Source of the DNA: Hyphomicrobiales bacterium
GTDB lineage: Bacteria; Pseudomonadota; Alphaproteobacteria; Rhizobiales; Rhizobiaceae
Assembly: GCA_900470805.1 (NCBI GenBank)
Contig: UCCA01000018.1
Location: forward strand, 1-64,000
DNA length: 64,000 bases
Direction of reading: 5' to 3'
Below are positions 1 through 9,190 of this stretch, one piece after another. A program made the position numbers and the translations under genes. Below the pieces are notes generated by a model. That model had not been told where the DNA came from and did no database searches. It was given only the letters and a program-made list of their open reading frames with translations. Position 1 is the first letter of the stretch. The number at the start of each line of letters is the position of its first letter.

Positions 1-419
1 GTCGAGCAGCCCATGTAGTGGTGGATCTTGTCCTTGCCGATCGAGAAGCGCGAGGTGCCGTCGGGCATGACGCCCTGGCCCTGGGTCGAGCGGATCGAGG
101 TGCAGAGGTTGGTCTTGCGCGAGGTGCAGGAATAGCACTCGCGGCACTCCGGCGTGTAGAGCGGAATGACGTGGTCACCCTTCTTCAGCGAGGTGACGCC
201 CGGGCCGACATCGACGACGATGCCCGCACCCTCATGGCCGAGGATCGCCGGAAACAGGCCTTCCGGATCGGCGCCCGACAGGGTGAAATCGTCGGTGTGG
301 CAGATGCCGGTCGCCTTCACCTCGATCAGCACTTCGCCGGCCTTCGGGCCGTCGAGCTGCACGGTCATGACTTCGAGCGGTTTTCCTGCCTGTACGGCAA
401 CGGCGGCGCGAACGTCCAT
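1..419 (-). CDS. frmA: S-(hydroxymethyl)glutathione dehydrogenase / class III alcohol dehydrogenase (5' part; runs off the window)
   Basis: Only the N-terminal 139 residues lie in the window; the gene continues beyond position 1. The product oxidises S-hydroxymethylglutathione, the spontaneous formaldehyde-glutathione adduct, with NAD in the cytoplasm. Visible are the catalytic zinc cysteine in GICHTD, the GHEGAG motif, and the four-cysteine structural zinc loop (PECRECYSC...NLC) at about residues 92-106, followed by the [13 protein letters not shown] stretch typical of class III enzymes. The start at 419 gives the family-typical MDVRAAVA N-terminus. No partner gene is visible on this side; the neighbouring membrane protease is on the same strand about 135 bases upstream. 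Confidence 0.93.
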   Translation of the reverse strand, partial: MDVRAAVAVQAGKPLEVMTVQLDGPKAGEVLIEVKATGICHTDDFTLSGADPEGLFPAILGHEGAGIVVDVGPGVTSLKKGDHVIPLYTPECRECYSCTSRKTNLCTSIRSTQGQGVMPDGTSRFSIGKDKIHHYMGCS

Positions 420-554
420 CTTCGGATTCTCCAATGCTGATTTGATCGGGCGGACTTTTGCACGCACGGCGACGCCGGCTCAAGGGAAAACCCTCGGCTG
501 CGGCAAATTTCCCAGTTCGCTGAGCGGGTTGCGCCTGTTTCTGTGCAGTCTGCG

Positions 555-1835
555 TCAGAACAGCCTGTCGATGGCGACGATGACGGCATAGCCATGCATG
601 GCGATCGCCGCGTAGAGCCCGAAGGAGACGAGCATGCGTTCGCCGCCGTTCATCTCCTCGAGTTTCTGCCGCGGCTTGAAGGAGCCGCCGCCGATGACGC
701 TAACCAAGGTAAAGACCAGCAGGCCGACCACAAGATACCGGGAGGGAAGGCCGATTTCGAGGCCGATGCAGAGGATGCAGAGCGTCACCAGAAAGCTCGC
801 GAGGATCTGCGAGCGTCGTGTGCGAAAAATCTGCCGCAACACCTGTCCGCCGTCGAAGCGGTGCATGGGCAGCAGGTTCAGCAGATTGAAGGCGCCCGTT
901 ATCAGAAGGAAGACGAGGATCGGCGAGCTTGCCACCTGTGGTAGGATACCCGTCTCGGTCAACCGCTCTCCGACGATCAGGATGGGTATAAGGAAGGCGG
1001 ACATGCCAGAGCCCATCAGCGCGCAGGTTGCCACTTCGAACAGCGATCGGTAGGGCCGCCCGCCGATGGCGATACCGCCGAGGAACGGGATGAAGATCAT
1101 CCGCACGGAGGTATGGCCGAACATGCGGTAGGCCGCCATGTGGCCGAGTTCGTGCAGCGCAATGACGACAGTCAGGAAGGTAGAGATCATCAGCCCCTGC
1201 AGGGTCAGGCCGAGGAAAGGCCAGAGCAGGAAGGTCGATAGGATAGCGAGCGCAACCTGCACCAGCGGGTGTTCGAAATAGCCCTGCGGTTGCGACTGGC
1301 CGGTCTTCAGCCAGCCGTCGAGCGCCCGCATTTCGCGGCGCAGGGCAAAATAGCGGAAGATCAGGAAGGCGAGGCCGCGATAGCGGTCGGTCTGGTCGAT
1401 TTCGAGCACTGCGCCCGTTGAAGTCGGGCGGACGATGCGGCGCTCGCGAAAATCCTTCCAGAAGGACGCGTCGAGCGTGCTGTCATCGATGATCGAGGAC
1501 TGGAAGCCATGATGCGGAGTCTGGACGCCGGCCACGGCGAGAACCGGTTCGAGCGCCAGCAGTCGCCGCAGCGGTTCGCCGTGTCTGTCGGGCATGGTGA
1601 AGGTTTGCTCGACGATGTTGGTGCCATCGGCAAGCGGCCTGCTCGATATCATCGAATGGTGCCAACTGGCGGCGCTGCCAGCCGGGTTCATGGCACTCCA
1701 CAGCGTTTCCGGAGGGCAATCGAAGCTGCGGTTAAGTCGCAACGTTCGCAAGCCGAGCGGCATGCGCATCAACAGCCAGAGCAGGCCGAGATTGATCGCC
1801 AAAAGCAGCACGGCAGATTGCATCACACTCATCAC
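555..1835 (-). CDS. M50-family membrane metalloprotease with an N-terminal SRPBCC-like domain
   Basis: The protein has 426 residues. A membrane anchor at residues 7-24 is followed by a region at about 33-170 that resembles a START/SRPBCC fold (RSFDCPPETLWSAM, later WKDFRERRIVRP). The membrane part carries the zinc motif HELGH at 228-232 and a second M50 motif NLLPMHRFDGG at about 320-330, whose Asp is the usual third zinc ligand. These are hallmarks of site-2-type intramembrane proteases. No PDZ domain is seen, which separates it from RseP. The substrate cannot be told from the sequence. It is flanked by pccA upstream and the formaldehyde dehydrogenase gene downstream, all on one strand but with gaps of more than 100 bases, so an operon is not implied. 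Confidence 0.8.
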   Translation of the reverse strand: MMSVMQSAVLLLAINLGLLWLLMRMPLGLRTLRLNRSFDCPPETLWSAMNPAGSAASWHHSMISSRPLADGTNIVEQTFTMPDRHGEPLRRLLALEPVLAVAGVQTPHHGFQSSIIDDSTLDASFWKDFRERRIVRPTSTGAVLEIDQTDRYRGLAFLIFRYFALRREMRALDGWLKTGQSQPQGYFEHPLVQVALAILSTFLLWPFLGLTLQGLMISTFLTVVIALHELGHMAAYRMFGHTSVRMIFIPFLGGIAIGGRPYRSLFEVATCALMGSGMSAFLIPILIVGERLTETGILPQVASSPILVFLLITGAFNLLNLLPMHRFDGGQVLRQIFRTRRSQILASFLVTLCILCIGLEIGLPSRYLVVGLLVFTLVSVIGGGSFKPRQKLEEMNGGERMLVSFGLYAAIAMHGYAVIVAIDRLF

Positions 1836-1952
1836 GCACTCCCATCCGGCGGCCTGCCAGATTTTCCTAATATTACCGGGCGCGTGTTAACAAATGCGGG
1901 CGATGTCGGCGTTGCCAGACGGCGATTTCCTAAGCTTGTGTGTCGGAACGGG

Positions 1953-3962
1953 TCAGGCGAACTCCATGATCACGGCATCGACGGCGAGGCTTTCGCCTGC
2001 CTTGGCGTTGATCACGCCGACCGTCAGGTCGCGTTCGGCGCGCAGCACGTTTTCCATCTTCATCGCCTCGACGACGGCCAGCGTCTCGCCAGCCTTGACC
2101 TGCTGTCCTTCAACCACCGAAATCGAGACCACGAGGCCGGGCATCGGGCATAGCAGCAGCCTGGAGGTGTCGGGCGGCAGCTTTACCGGCATCAGCCGGT
2201 CGAGTTCGGCGTGGCGCGGTGTCAGAACCCTGGCCTTCACGGAAAGGCCCTGCCAGTCGAGCCGCATGCCGTTCAGGACGGGACGCAACTGCGCGGTGAT
2301 GCGCTGCTTTCCGATCTTGCCATGCCAGACCGGATCGCCCGGTCTCCAGCCGGTGACGACGCTGAGCGTTTCGCCCGATATCTCCATCTCCATGTCGAAA
2401 GGAATGGTGACGAGCCCGTCGAACAGTCGGACATCGATGTAATCATCGCCGAGCCTGACGCTCCAGAGGTCGCGCAGCGGATCGGTCGCGGGTCGCAGGC
2501 GGTCGGCAAACTGCTCGCGGCGATTGGCGTCGATCAGCGAGGCCGACAGCGCGATTGCGGCGAGGAAGGCCGATTGCTGTGCATCGGGTATCACGGGGGC
2601 GAAACCGTCGGGATACTCCTCCGCTATGAAGCTGGTCGATATCTTGCCGTCGCGCCAGCGAGGATGTTTCATCAGGGCAGCCAGAAACGGGACATTGTGC
2701 TCGATGCCATCGACGACGAAGCCGTCGAGCGCCTGGCCCATCGCCTCTATCGCCTCGATCCTGGTTGGTGCCCAGGTGCAGAGCTTGGCGATCATCGGGT
2801 CGTAATGCATGGAGATTTCGGCGCCCTCGAAGACGCCGGTGTCGTTGCGGATGATTGAATTGCCGGCCTTGCCTTCGGCAGGCGGGCGGTAGCGGGTGAG
2901 GCGACCGATCGAGGGCAGGAAATTGCGGTAGGGGTCTTCTGCGTAGATACGGCTTTCGACGGCCCAGCCGTTCAGCTTGATGTCTGATTGAGCGAAGGGC
3001 AGCTTTTCTCCGGCGGCGACCCGGATCATCTGCTCGACGAGGTCGATGCCCGTGACAAGCTCGGTGACGGGATGCTCGACTTGGAGGCGGGTGTTCATTT
3101 CGAGGAAATAGAAGTTGCGGTCGCGATCGACGATGAACTCGACGGTGCCGGCGCTCTGGTAGTCCACAGCTCTTGCCAGCGCCACCGACTGCTCGCCCAT
3201 GGCGGCGCGGGTGGCCTCGTCGAGGAAGGGCGAGGGTGCCTCTTCGGCGACCTTCTGGTTGCGGCGTTGGATCGAGCATTCGCGCTCGCCGAGATAGACG
3301 ATGTTGCCGTGGGCGTCGGCCAGAATCTGGATCTCGATGTGGCGGGGATCGACGATATATTTCTCGATGAACACGCGGTCGTCGCCGAAGGAGTTCTGCG
3401 CCTCGGAGCGGGCACGGTCGAAGCCGTCGCGGACCTCCTGCCTGTTCCAAGCGATACGCATGCCTTTGCCGCCGCCGCCAGCCGAGGCCTTGATCATCAC
3501 GGGGTAGCCGATCGCATCGGCGATCGTCTCGGCCTGTTCGGCGTCGCCGATGATGCCGAGATGGCCGGGAACCGTGGAGACCTTGGCTGCGCTGGCGAAT
3601 TTCTTCGATTCGATCTTGTCGCCCATTGCCCTAATAGCCTTGGGCTTCGGGCCGATGAAGACGATGCCCTCCTTCTCGAGCGCTTCGCAGAAGGATGCGC
3701 GCTCTGAGAGGAAGCCGTAACCGGGGTGGACAGCCTTGGCGCCTGTTTTCCTGCAGGCGTCGATGATTTTTTCGGCGACAAGATAGCTTTCGCTGGCAGC
3801 GGCGGGGCCGATATGCACAGCCTCGTCGGCCATTTCGACGTGGAGGGCGTCGCGATCGGCATCGGAGTAGACAGCGACCGTCGCGATGCCCAGGCGGCGC
3901 GCTGTCTTGATCACGCGGCAAGCGATCTCGCCGCGATTGGCGATCAGGATTTTGTCGAACAT
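1953..3962 (-). CDS. pccA: Propionyl-CoA carboxylase alpha subunit (biotin carboxylase plus biotin carrier)
   Basis: The 669-residue protein has the full order of a PCC alpha chain: biotin carboxylase N-domain (MFDKILIANRGEIACRVI), ATP-grasp domain with the glycine-rich loop SAGGGGKGMR, the biotin carboxylase motif FLEMNTRLQVEHPVTE, a PCC-type BT region, and a C-terminal biotinyl domain with EAMKMEN, in which Lys635 is the biotinylated residue. It converts propionyl-CoA to methylmalonyl-CoA together with a beta subunit that is not in this window. Methylcrotonyl-CoA carboxylase is the main alternative; length and BT region favour propionyl. GGAGAC sits just before the ATG at 3962. The next steps normally need a B12-dependent mutase, and bluB lies in the same window. 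Confidence 0.88.
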   Translation of the reverse strand: MFDKILIANRGEIACRVIKTARRLGIATVAVYSDADRDALHVEMADEAVHIGPAAASESYLVAEKIIDACRKTGAKAVHPGYGFLSERASFCEALEKEGIVFIGPKPKAIRAMGDKIESKKFASAAKVSTVPGHLGIIGDAEQAETIADAIGYPVMIKASAGGGGKGMRIAWNRQEVRDGFDRARSEAQNSFGDDRVFIEKYIVDPRHIEIQILADAHGNIVYLGERECSIQRRNQKVAEEAPSPFLDEATRAAMGEQSVALARAVDYQSAGTVEFIVDRDRNFYFLEMNTRLQVEHPVTELVTGIDLVEQMIRVAAGEKLPFAQSDIKLNGWAVESRIYAEDPYRNFLPSIGRLTRYRPPAEGKAGNSIIRNDTGVFEGAEISMHYDPMIAKLCTWAPTRIEAIEAMGQALDGFVVDGIEHNVPFLAALMKHPRWRDGKISTSFIAEEYPDGFAPVIPDAQQSAFLAAIALSASLIDANRREQFADRLRPATDPLRDLWSVRLGDDYIDVRLFDGLVTIPFDMEMEISGETLSVVTGWRPGDPVWHGKIGKQRITAQLRPVLNGMRLDWQGLSVKARVLTPRHAELDRLMPVKLPPDTSRLLLCPMPGLVVSISVVEGQQVKAGETLAVVEAMKMENVLRAERDLTVGVINAKAGESLAVDAVIMEFA

Positions 3963-4086
3963 GAAGTCTCCACCCGTGACATGCGTTTCAAGTCTTAAGC
4001 ATAAAGACCGGAACGTACAATCACGGGCAGCATGGTCGATGGAAAGATCGGGAGACTACAACAGGATACGTCCGGAACGTTGTCAA

Positions 4087-4794
4087 TCAGGCGACGGCGG
4101 AACCGCTGTCGAAGCCGTCGTCGACAATGCGCAGCCAGCGGCTGCGACGCGGGGCGTCGGCATAATCCACCAGCCGCAGGGCCGCCGTGATCGACGCCCA
4201 TCGCGGATGGTTTGATGCCGGCAACGTCTCCTCGCCGATCTGCATCATGACAGCCCATGTCAGCGGCTGAACGGTGATCCGGCCGGCCTCGCTGAGGTTG
4301 CGCAGGATGCGCATGACGTAGTCGATATCCTGCCGGGTGATGCCCGCACGGATGACAGCGCGACTTGCATGATAAGCGCCACAGCCTTTCGACAGCGAGA
4401 GGCGTAGCTGGTCGAGCGCGAAGGCGCGCAGTTCGTCCGGCACGTAGGCCGAAATCTCGATGACGTGCAGCAAGAGTTCCAGTTCGAGCGGCGAATTGAC
4501 AACGCCGTCGGTCGCGACGATGCGCATCAGCCAGGCGACGTTGATCTCGTCGAGCGATCCTTGTGGATAACTGTAGTTGACGATGAACGCGGAAATCTGC
4601 TCGACGAAGAAGCCGTCCCACTCATGACATTTCTCGGGGCAGGAATTGTTTAGCGCCAGCATGACGACCACGTCGTCGGCGGTCCGGATGCCGTCCGGAA
4701 ACGTATATTTGCGCAACAGGCCGATATCTTCGGTGGCCAGCCGATGCTTCCCGGCGATGACACATGCCGGAAAAGCGAAACGAAATTCGCTCAT
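4087..4794 (-). CDS. Conserved hypothetical protein (235 aa)
   Basis: I do not recognise a named family. The protein is soluble, without signal peptide or membrane segment, and mostly alpha-helical in character (for example NSPLELELLLHVIEISAY and DELRAFALDQLRL). It contains a few scattered cysteines (NNSCPEKCHEW, KGCGAY) with no clear metal motif. GGAGAG lies close before the ATG at 4794, which supports the start. pccA follows on the same strand after a 124-base gap that holds no obvious gene. Helix-rich proteins of this kind sometimes form repeat or scaffold folds, but nothing here fixes a function. Confidence 0.7.
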   Translation of the reverse strand: MSEFRFAFPACVIAGKHRLATEDIGLLRKYTFPDGIRTADDVVVMLALNNSCPEKCHEWDGFFVEQISAFIVNYSYPQGSLDEINVAWLMRIVATDGVVNSPLELELLLHVIEISAYVPDELRAFALDQLRLSLSKGCGAYHASRAVIRAGITRQDIDYVMRILRNLSEAGRITVQPLTWAVMMQIGEETLPASNHPRWASITAALRLVDYADAPRRSRWLRIVDDGFDSGSAVA

Positions 4795-4890
4795 GTTTTC
4801 TCTCCAGCTTCATCATGAAGCCAGCGATTCTTTTAAAGCCAGCGAATTGATGTTCTCTCAACAGGTGGGGTTAACAACGGGTTGCCCGGT

Positions 4891-5817
4891 TCACGCGGTT
4901 TTTAGCGACCGCGCCTGGACGCGCTCGCGCCAGATGATGAAGAGGCCCGAGGCGACGATGATGAGGATGCCGAGCCACTTGGAGGCGCTCGGGAAATCGC
5001 CGAAAAGCGCATAGCCGAGGACTGTGGCCGAGATGATCTCGAAATACTGGAAGGGCGCCAGCAGCGACAGCGGCGCCATGCGGAAGGCGCGCACGACGAT
5101 CATGTGGACGTAGCCGGAGAGCGAACCGAGAATCAGCAGCAGCACGAGGCCGAGCAGGGAAGCCGGCAGCGACACGTCGAAATCGCTGACGCCCATGCCG
5201 TTGCCGACGGCAAGGGCGGCGGACATGAAGAGCGTTCCGCCGATTCCCGCCATGGTCTGCATCGTCAACGGCGAATCGGCATTGCCGATGGCGCGGTTGA
5301 GAAAGAGATAGAGCGAGAACAGGAAGGCGCAGCAGACGGGCAGCAGGGCCTTGAGGCCGAAGATCTCGTAGCTCGGCTGGATAACGATCATGGCGCCGCC
5401 GAAGCCGACGACTATGGCCGTCCAGCGCCGCCAGCCCACCTTGTCGCCGAGAAACAGCGCGGAAAGGCCGGCCAGCATGAAGGGCTCGACGAAATAGATG
5501 GCGAAGACATCAGCCAGCGGCATGTATTTGACGGCAACGAAGAAAAGCAGGCAAGCTGCGCCATGCAGCACACCGCGCAGCAGGTTCATCCACGGTCGCT
5601 CCGCCGAAAGCGCATTCCAGCCGAACATGACGAAGAGAATCGGCAGCGTGCAGAGGAGCTGAAAAAAGAATCGGTAAAAGGTCACCTGACCGGGCGACAT
5701 GCCTTCGAAGGTCGCCATGTACTTGGCGATGGCGTCCATGGCAGGCAGGACGACCATAGCGCCGGCCATAAGGGCCATGCCTTGCAGGGGATTGTGCAGG
5801 TCGGATTGATCAGACAT
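4891..5817 (-). CDS. DMT-superfamily transporter (EamA type)
   Basis: The protein has 308 residues and about ten hydrophobic helices arranged as two EamA halves, with the second half starting near PVCCAFLFSLYLF. It is an inner-membrane permease of the drug/metabolite transporter superfamily; substrates in this group range from amino acids to purines and cannot be read from sequence. The basic tail WRERVQARSLKTA is typical of the cytoplasmic end. The start at 5817 has only a weak ribosome-binding site. The tRNA-Leu gene lies upstream on the same strand. Confidence 0.85.
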   Translation of the reverse strand: MSDQSDLHNPLQGMALMAGAMVVLPAMDAIAKYMATFEGMSPGQVTFYRFFFQLLCTLPILFVMFGWNALSAERPWMNLLRGVLHGAACLLFFVAVKYMPLADVFAIYFVEPFMLAGLSALFLGDKVGWRRWTAIVVGFGGAMIVIQPSYEIFGLKALLPVCCAFLFSLYLFLNRAIGNADSPLTMQTMAGIGGTLFMSAALAVGNGMGVSDFDVSLPASLLGLVLLLILGSLSGYVHMIVVRAFRMAPLSLLAPFQYFEIISATVLGYALFGDFPSASKWLGILIIVASGLFIIWRERVQARSLKTA

Positions 5818-5955
5818 GGCCAGGAAATTTCATTGGGCCGGGAGCCGGCCGTTACAGACAATAAAATCTCTCGGTAAGAGATGCCGCGTGCAAGGATTAT
5901 CTGCATCGACGAGAGCCAGTTGGTATCTGGCTGGTCTCACTCCTCAGGAGAGAGA

Positions 5956-6040
5956 TGGTGCGGTCGAGAAGACTCGAACTTCCACGGGTTGCCCCACAGC
6001 GACCTCAACGCTGCGCGTCTACCAATTCCGCCACGACCGC
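5956..6040 (-). tRNA. tRNA-Leu (anticodon GAG)
   Basis: Read on the minus strand, the acceptor stem GCGGTCG pairs with CGACCGC, followed by discriminator A and an encoded CCA. The D arm contains AATTGGTAGACGC, the anticodon stem-loop is CAGCG-TTGAGGT-CGCTG with anticodon GAG, there is a long class II variable arm (TGGGGCAACCCG), and the T loop is TTCGAGT. The long variable arm and the anticodon both fit leucine; it should read CUC and CUU codons. The gene is transcribed away from lipB. Confidence 0.97.
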
Positions 6041-6218
6041 ATCGTGGTAGGTGCCGGTTTGTGCCGGCGACGCAGCATGTAGCAAAAGGATTCCGGGGAC
6101 ACAAGGGCGATATGACAGATTTTTTCAAACAAGGTCACAGCGTTTGAATCGGCGACAAAACGGGGCCATATAGACGCTCTCAGCAGCCTGCCCGAAAAGA
6201 CCGGGCGGGCGACAAGGA

Positions 6219-6938
6219 ATGGCCATGCTACGCACAGATCTCGAGTTTTCCATGTTGCCGCTCGCCGGTTCGCGCCCGGTGCGCTGGCGTATCTCCGACG
6301 GGCCGGTGCCCTATCAGGAGGCTGTGGATATCATGGAGCAAGAAGTGGCCGCTATCGCCGAGGGCGGCGACGAACTGGTCTGGCTGCTCGAACACCCGCC
6401 GCTTTATACGGCCGGCACCAGCGCCAACGCGAGCGATCTGGTGCAGCCGGACCGCTTTCCGGTGTTTGCGACCGGACGGGGCGGGGAATACACCTATCAC
6501 GGCCCGGGCCAGCGGGTGGCCTACGTCATGCTCGACCTGAAGCGCCGACGCCAGGATGTACGCGCCTTCGTTGCCGCGTTGGAAGAGGTGATCATCCGCA
6601 CGCTCGCGGAGATGAACGTGCGCGGCGAGCGCCGCGAGGACCGGGTCGGCGTCTGGGTCTGTCGTCCCGACCGGCCGCCGCTGCCGGATGGGGCCATGGC
6701 TGAAGACAAGATCGCCGCGCTTGGCATCCGCCTGCGCAAATGGGTGACGTTCCATGGACTGTCGCTCAACGTCGAGCCCGATCTCGACCATTTCGGCGGT
6801 ATTGTGCCCTGCGGCATCTCCGGTTACGGCGTGACGAGCCTGGTCGATCTCGGTTTGCCCGTCATGATAGCGGATGTCGATGTGCTGCTGCGCGCGGCGT
6901 TCGAATCGATTTTCGGCGAGACAGTCAGCGACGCTTGA
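6219..6938 (+). CDS. lipB: Octanoyl-[acyl-carrier-protein]:protein octanoyltransferase LipB
   Basis: The 239-residue protein transfers octanoyl from ACP to lipoyl domains, the first step of lipoate assembly on 2-oxoacid dehydrogenases and the glycine cleavage H protein. Active-site residues are visible: Lys164 in EDKIAALG and Cys198 in VPCGISGYG, spaced 34 residues apart as in the E. coli enzyme. The [11 protein letters not shown] and [12 protein letters not shown] motifs complete the family signature. The start is preceded by GACAAGGA; a second ATG two codons later is equally possible. It is divergent from the tRNA-Leu gene and followed by the FtsI-like gene. Confidence 0.96.
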   Translation: MAMLRTDLEFSMLPLAGSRPVRWRISDGPVPYQEAVDIMEQEVAAIAEGGDELVWLLEHPPLYTAGTSANASDLVQPDRFPVFATGRGGEYTYHGPGQRVAYVMLDLKRRRQDVRAFVAALEEVIIRTLAEMNVRGERREDRVGVWVCRPDRPPLPDGAMAEDKIAALGIRLRKWVTFHGLSLNVEPDLDHFGGIVPCGISGYGVTSLVDLGLPVMIADVDVLLRAAFESIFGETVSDA

Positions 6939-6998
6939 CGGTCAGTCGGGCCCGCTCTTCGTAACGTGATTGATAGCCGCAGGCCGCGCCCATCTTCC

Positions 6999-7014
6999 TT
7001 AATGGCGCGTTAAC
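6999..7014 (+). promoter_or_regulatory. CtrA-type full site TTAA-N7-TTAAC
   Basis: TTAA, seven bases, then TTAAC matches exactly the full recognition sequence of the alphaproteobacterial cell-cycle regulator CtrA. It lies 76 bases before the ATG at 7090 of the FtsI-like gene, in the short gap after lipB. The sequence match is direct; regulation is inferred. Confidence 0.65.
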
Positions 7015-7089
7015 GAACTCGGCGCTAGATGCCTCATAGTGACGAGCCAAAGCTCGCCGATCGTGTATCGTGTCCCAAGCTGTGCAATC

Positions 7090-8820
7090 ATGTCCATCAT
7101 TCAAACTCTCGCCGCCCGCAGCGGCCGCCTTGTGAGCCTCGATTTCGGCGCTCGCGGCGGCGGCAGGCGGCTGATCAAGCCGCGGCGGAAATCCGCCAGC
7201 CCGCGGTCGCGTCTCGCCATCGTCGGTGGGGTGATCGTGGTGGCGTACAGCGTGATCTTCGGCAAGCTGGTCTATTATGCCGAGCAGGGTGGAATCGATA
7301 TCTCGTCGATCCCGCCCGGACCGTCGATGATGGCGTCGCGCCCTGAAATCGACGACCGCAACGGGCAGGTGCTCGCCACCGACATCCGCACGGTCTCGAT
7401 GTTTGCCGAGCCGATCAAGATTGTCGATGTCGACGACGCCGTCGAGAAACTGAGCAGCGTCTTTCCCGATCTCGATCGCAAGACGATGTATGAGCGGCTT
7501 TCCAACAAGCGCTCGCATTTCGCCTGGCTGAAGCGGCAGCTGTCGCCGAAGCAGCAGAGCGAGGTGCTGAAGCTCGGCATCCCGGCGATCGGCTTTCGGC
7601 CCGAGGTGAAGCGATTCTATCCAGGCGGCAGCACGGCGGCCCATATTCTCGGCTATGTCGACATCGATAACCACGGTGTCGCCGGCATGGAGAAATACCT
7701 CGACGACCAGGGGCTGTCGGCGCTGGCATCGGCCGGACTGACGGCATCGGACAGCCTGGCGCCGGTGCGTCTGTCGATCGACTTGCGTGCCCAGAACATC
7801 GTGCATGACGTGGTGGTGGATGCGCTGACGCGTTACGAGAGCAAGGCCGCCGGTGCGGTCATCCTCGACGTTCACACCGGCGAGGTGCTGGCGATGGCCT
7901 CGGCGCCGGACTTCGATCCGAACGATCCGAACGCCGCAGGCAGCCAGGACGGCTGGCTGAATCGGATGTCGAACGGCACCTTCGAGATGGGCTCGACGTT
8001 CAAGACCTTCTCGATGGCGCTGGCGCTCGATACAGGCCTGGTCAAGCTGACCGACACGTTCGACGCGACGCAGCCGATCCACATGGGCGGCTTCACCATT
8101 CACGACGACGCCTATGTGCCGCGCCGCTTCCTGACTGTGCCTGAAGTGTTCCGCTTTTCTTCCAATATCGGCACGGCCAGGATGATTGATACCGTTGGCA
8201 TGGATATCCAGCGCGAATACCTCAAGCGCTTCGGGCTACTGACGCGCATGCAGACGGAGTTGCCGGAGGTGAAGACGCCAAGCCAGCCGAAGGTCTGGAA
8301 GAAGATCAACTCGATCACCGTCTCCTTCGGTCACGGCGTCGCGACCACGCCGCTGCAGACGGCCGTGGCCGGCGCGGCACTTGTCGATGGTGGCAAGCTG
8401 ATCGAGCCGACCTTCCTGCCGCGAACCGCCGTGGAGGCGGACAAGGTGGCGGAGACGGTGGTCAAGCCAGGCACCAGCGACACGATCCGGGCGCTGTTCA
8501 AGCTCAACGGCGAAGAGGGATCGGGCCGCAGCGCCGATGTTCCTGGCTTCCATGTCGGCGGCAAGACCGGCACGGCAAACAAGGTCATCAACGGCCGGTA
8601 CTCGCACGTGCTGAGCTTCAATGCCTATCTGGCGGCGTTTCCGATCCAGAATCCGCAATATGTCGTGCTGTCGTTCTGCGACGAACCGCGCAAGGGCGAT
8701 CACGGTATGACGTTCGCGACGAACAACGCTGCCCCGATGGTTGCTGACATCGTCAAGCGCGTGGCACCGATGCTTGGCGTGCAGCCGGATTTCGGCAGCA
8801 ATCTTCTGGTTGGTTACTGA
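7090..8820 (+). CDS. FtsI-like class B penicillin-binding protein (PBP3 paralogue candidate)
   Basis: This is a peptidoglycan transpeptidase anchored by one membrane segment at about residues 42-64. The active-site motifs are present: STFK (Ser302), SSN (about 357-359) and KTGT (Lys492), with the dimerisation-domain signature RPEIDDRNGQVLA upstream. The product has 576 residues from the ATG at 7090; an in-frame GTG at 7039 would add 17 residues, but it lies very close to the CtrA box, so the later start is preferred. No other division or murein-cluster gene is nearby, unlike the main ftsI of rhizobia, which sits in the dcw cluster. It may therefore be the second PBP3 (called PBP3b in Agrobacterium). 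The exact role is inferred. Confidence 0.85.
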   Translation: MSIIQTLAARSGRLVSLDFGARGGGRRLIKPRRKSASPRSRLAIVGGVIVVAYSVIFGKLVYYAEQGGIDISSIPPGPSMMASRPEIDDRNGQVLATDIRTVSMFAEPIKIVDVDDAVEKLSSVFPDLDRKTMYERLSNKRSHFAWLKRQLSPKQQSEVLKLGIPAIGFRPEVKRFYPGGSTAAHILGYVDIDNHGVAGMEKYLDDQGLSALASAGLTASDSLAPVRLSIDLRAQNIVHDVVVDALTRYESKAAGAVILDVHTGEVLAMASAPDFDPNDPNAAGSQDGWLNRMSNGTFEMGSTFKTFSMALALDTGLVKLTDTFDATQPIHMGGFTIHDDAYVPRRFLTVPEVFRFSSNIGTARMIDTVGMDIQREYLKRFGLLTRMQTELPEVKTPSQPKVWKKINSITVSFGHGVATTPLQTAVAGAALVDGGKLIEPTFLPRTAVEADKVAETVVKPGTSDTIRALFKLNGEEGSGRSADVPGFHVGGKTGTANKVINGRYSHVLSFNAYLAAFPIQNPQYVVLSFCDEPRKGDHGMTFATNNAAPMVADIVKRVAPMLGVQPDFGSNLLVGY

Positions 8821-8843
8821 GCGGTCGGCACTTCCGGCCTGAT

Positions 8844-9023
8844 CTAGCCGAGTACGGCTTGCAGGATGATGATGACGAGAAACGCCAAGACGACACCGGC
8901 GGCCGCCTTGATCGCAAGGCGATTGGCTTCAGCCAGCACCACGGGCTTGACGTCCCGCTTCGGGTGAAACCGTTGACGCCGCTTGAGCGCCGTCTGCGAC
9001 ATGCGTTTCTGTGCCTCTGCCAT
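8844..9023 (-). CDS. Small single-span membrane protein (59 aa)
   Basis: A basic N-terminal half (KRRQRFHPKRDVKP) is followed by a C-terminal hydrophobic helix at about residues 36-58 (AAAGVVLAFLVIIILQAVLG). GGAGGA stands four bases before the ATG at 9023, a good ribosome-binding site; an upstream GTG at 9041 is less likely. The layout predicts a tail-anchored inner-membrane protein with a positively charged cytoplasmic domain. The gene converges with the FtsI-like gene, with only 23 bases between the two stops. No family is recognised. Confidence 0.6.
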   Translation of the reverse strand: MAEAQKRMSQTALKRRQRFHPKRDVKPVVLAEANRLAIKAAAGVVLAFLVIIILQAVLG

Positions 9024-9190
9024 CTGCTCCTCCGCCTCCACGGGCGCGGCTGCCCTGCAGCCCCGCGTCGTACACTATCATACGCGGTCGTCGATTTGCC
9101 AAGCGTCTACGGAGTGGCGATGCCCGCAGGCAAAACAGCAAGAGGGGCCGGTTGAACCGACCCTTCCAGCCCTCAAGTCCAGCGGATGGC

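Noticed and set aside
5914..5932. AGCCAG-N7-CTGGCT hairpin downstream of tRNA-Leu
   Set aside because: Six-pair stem without T run; too weak to call a terminator.
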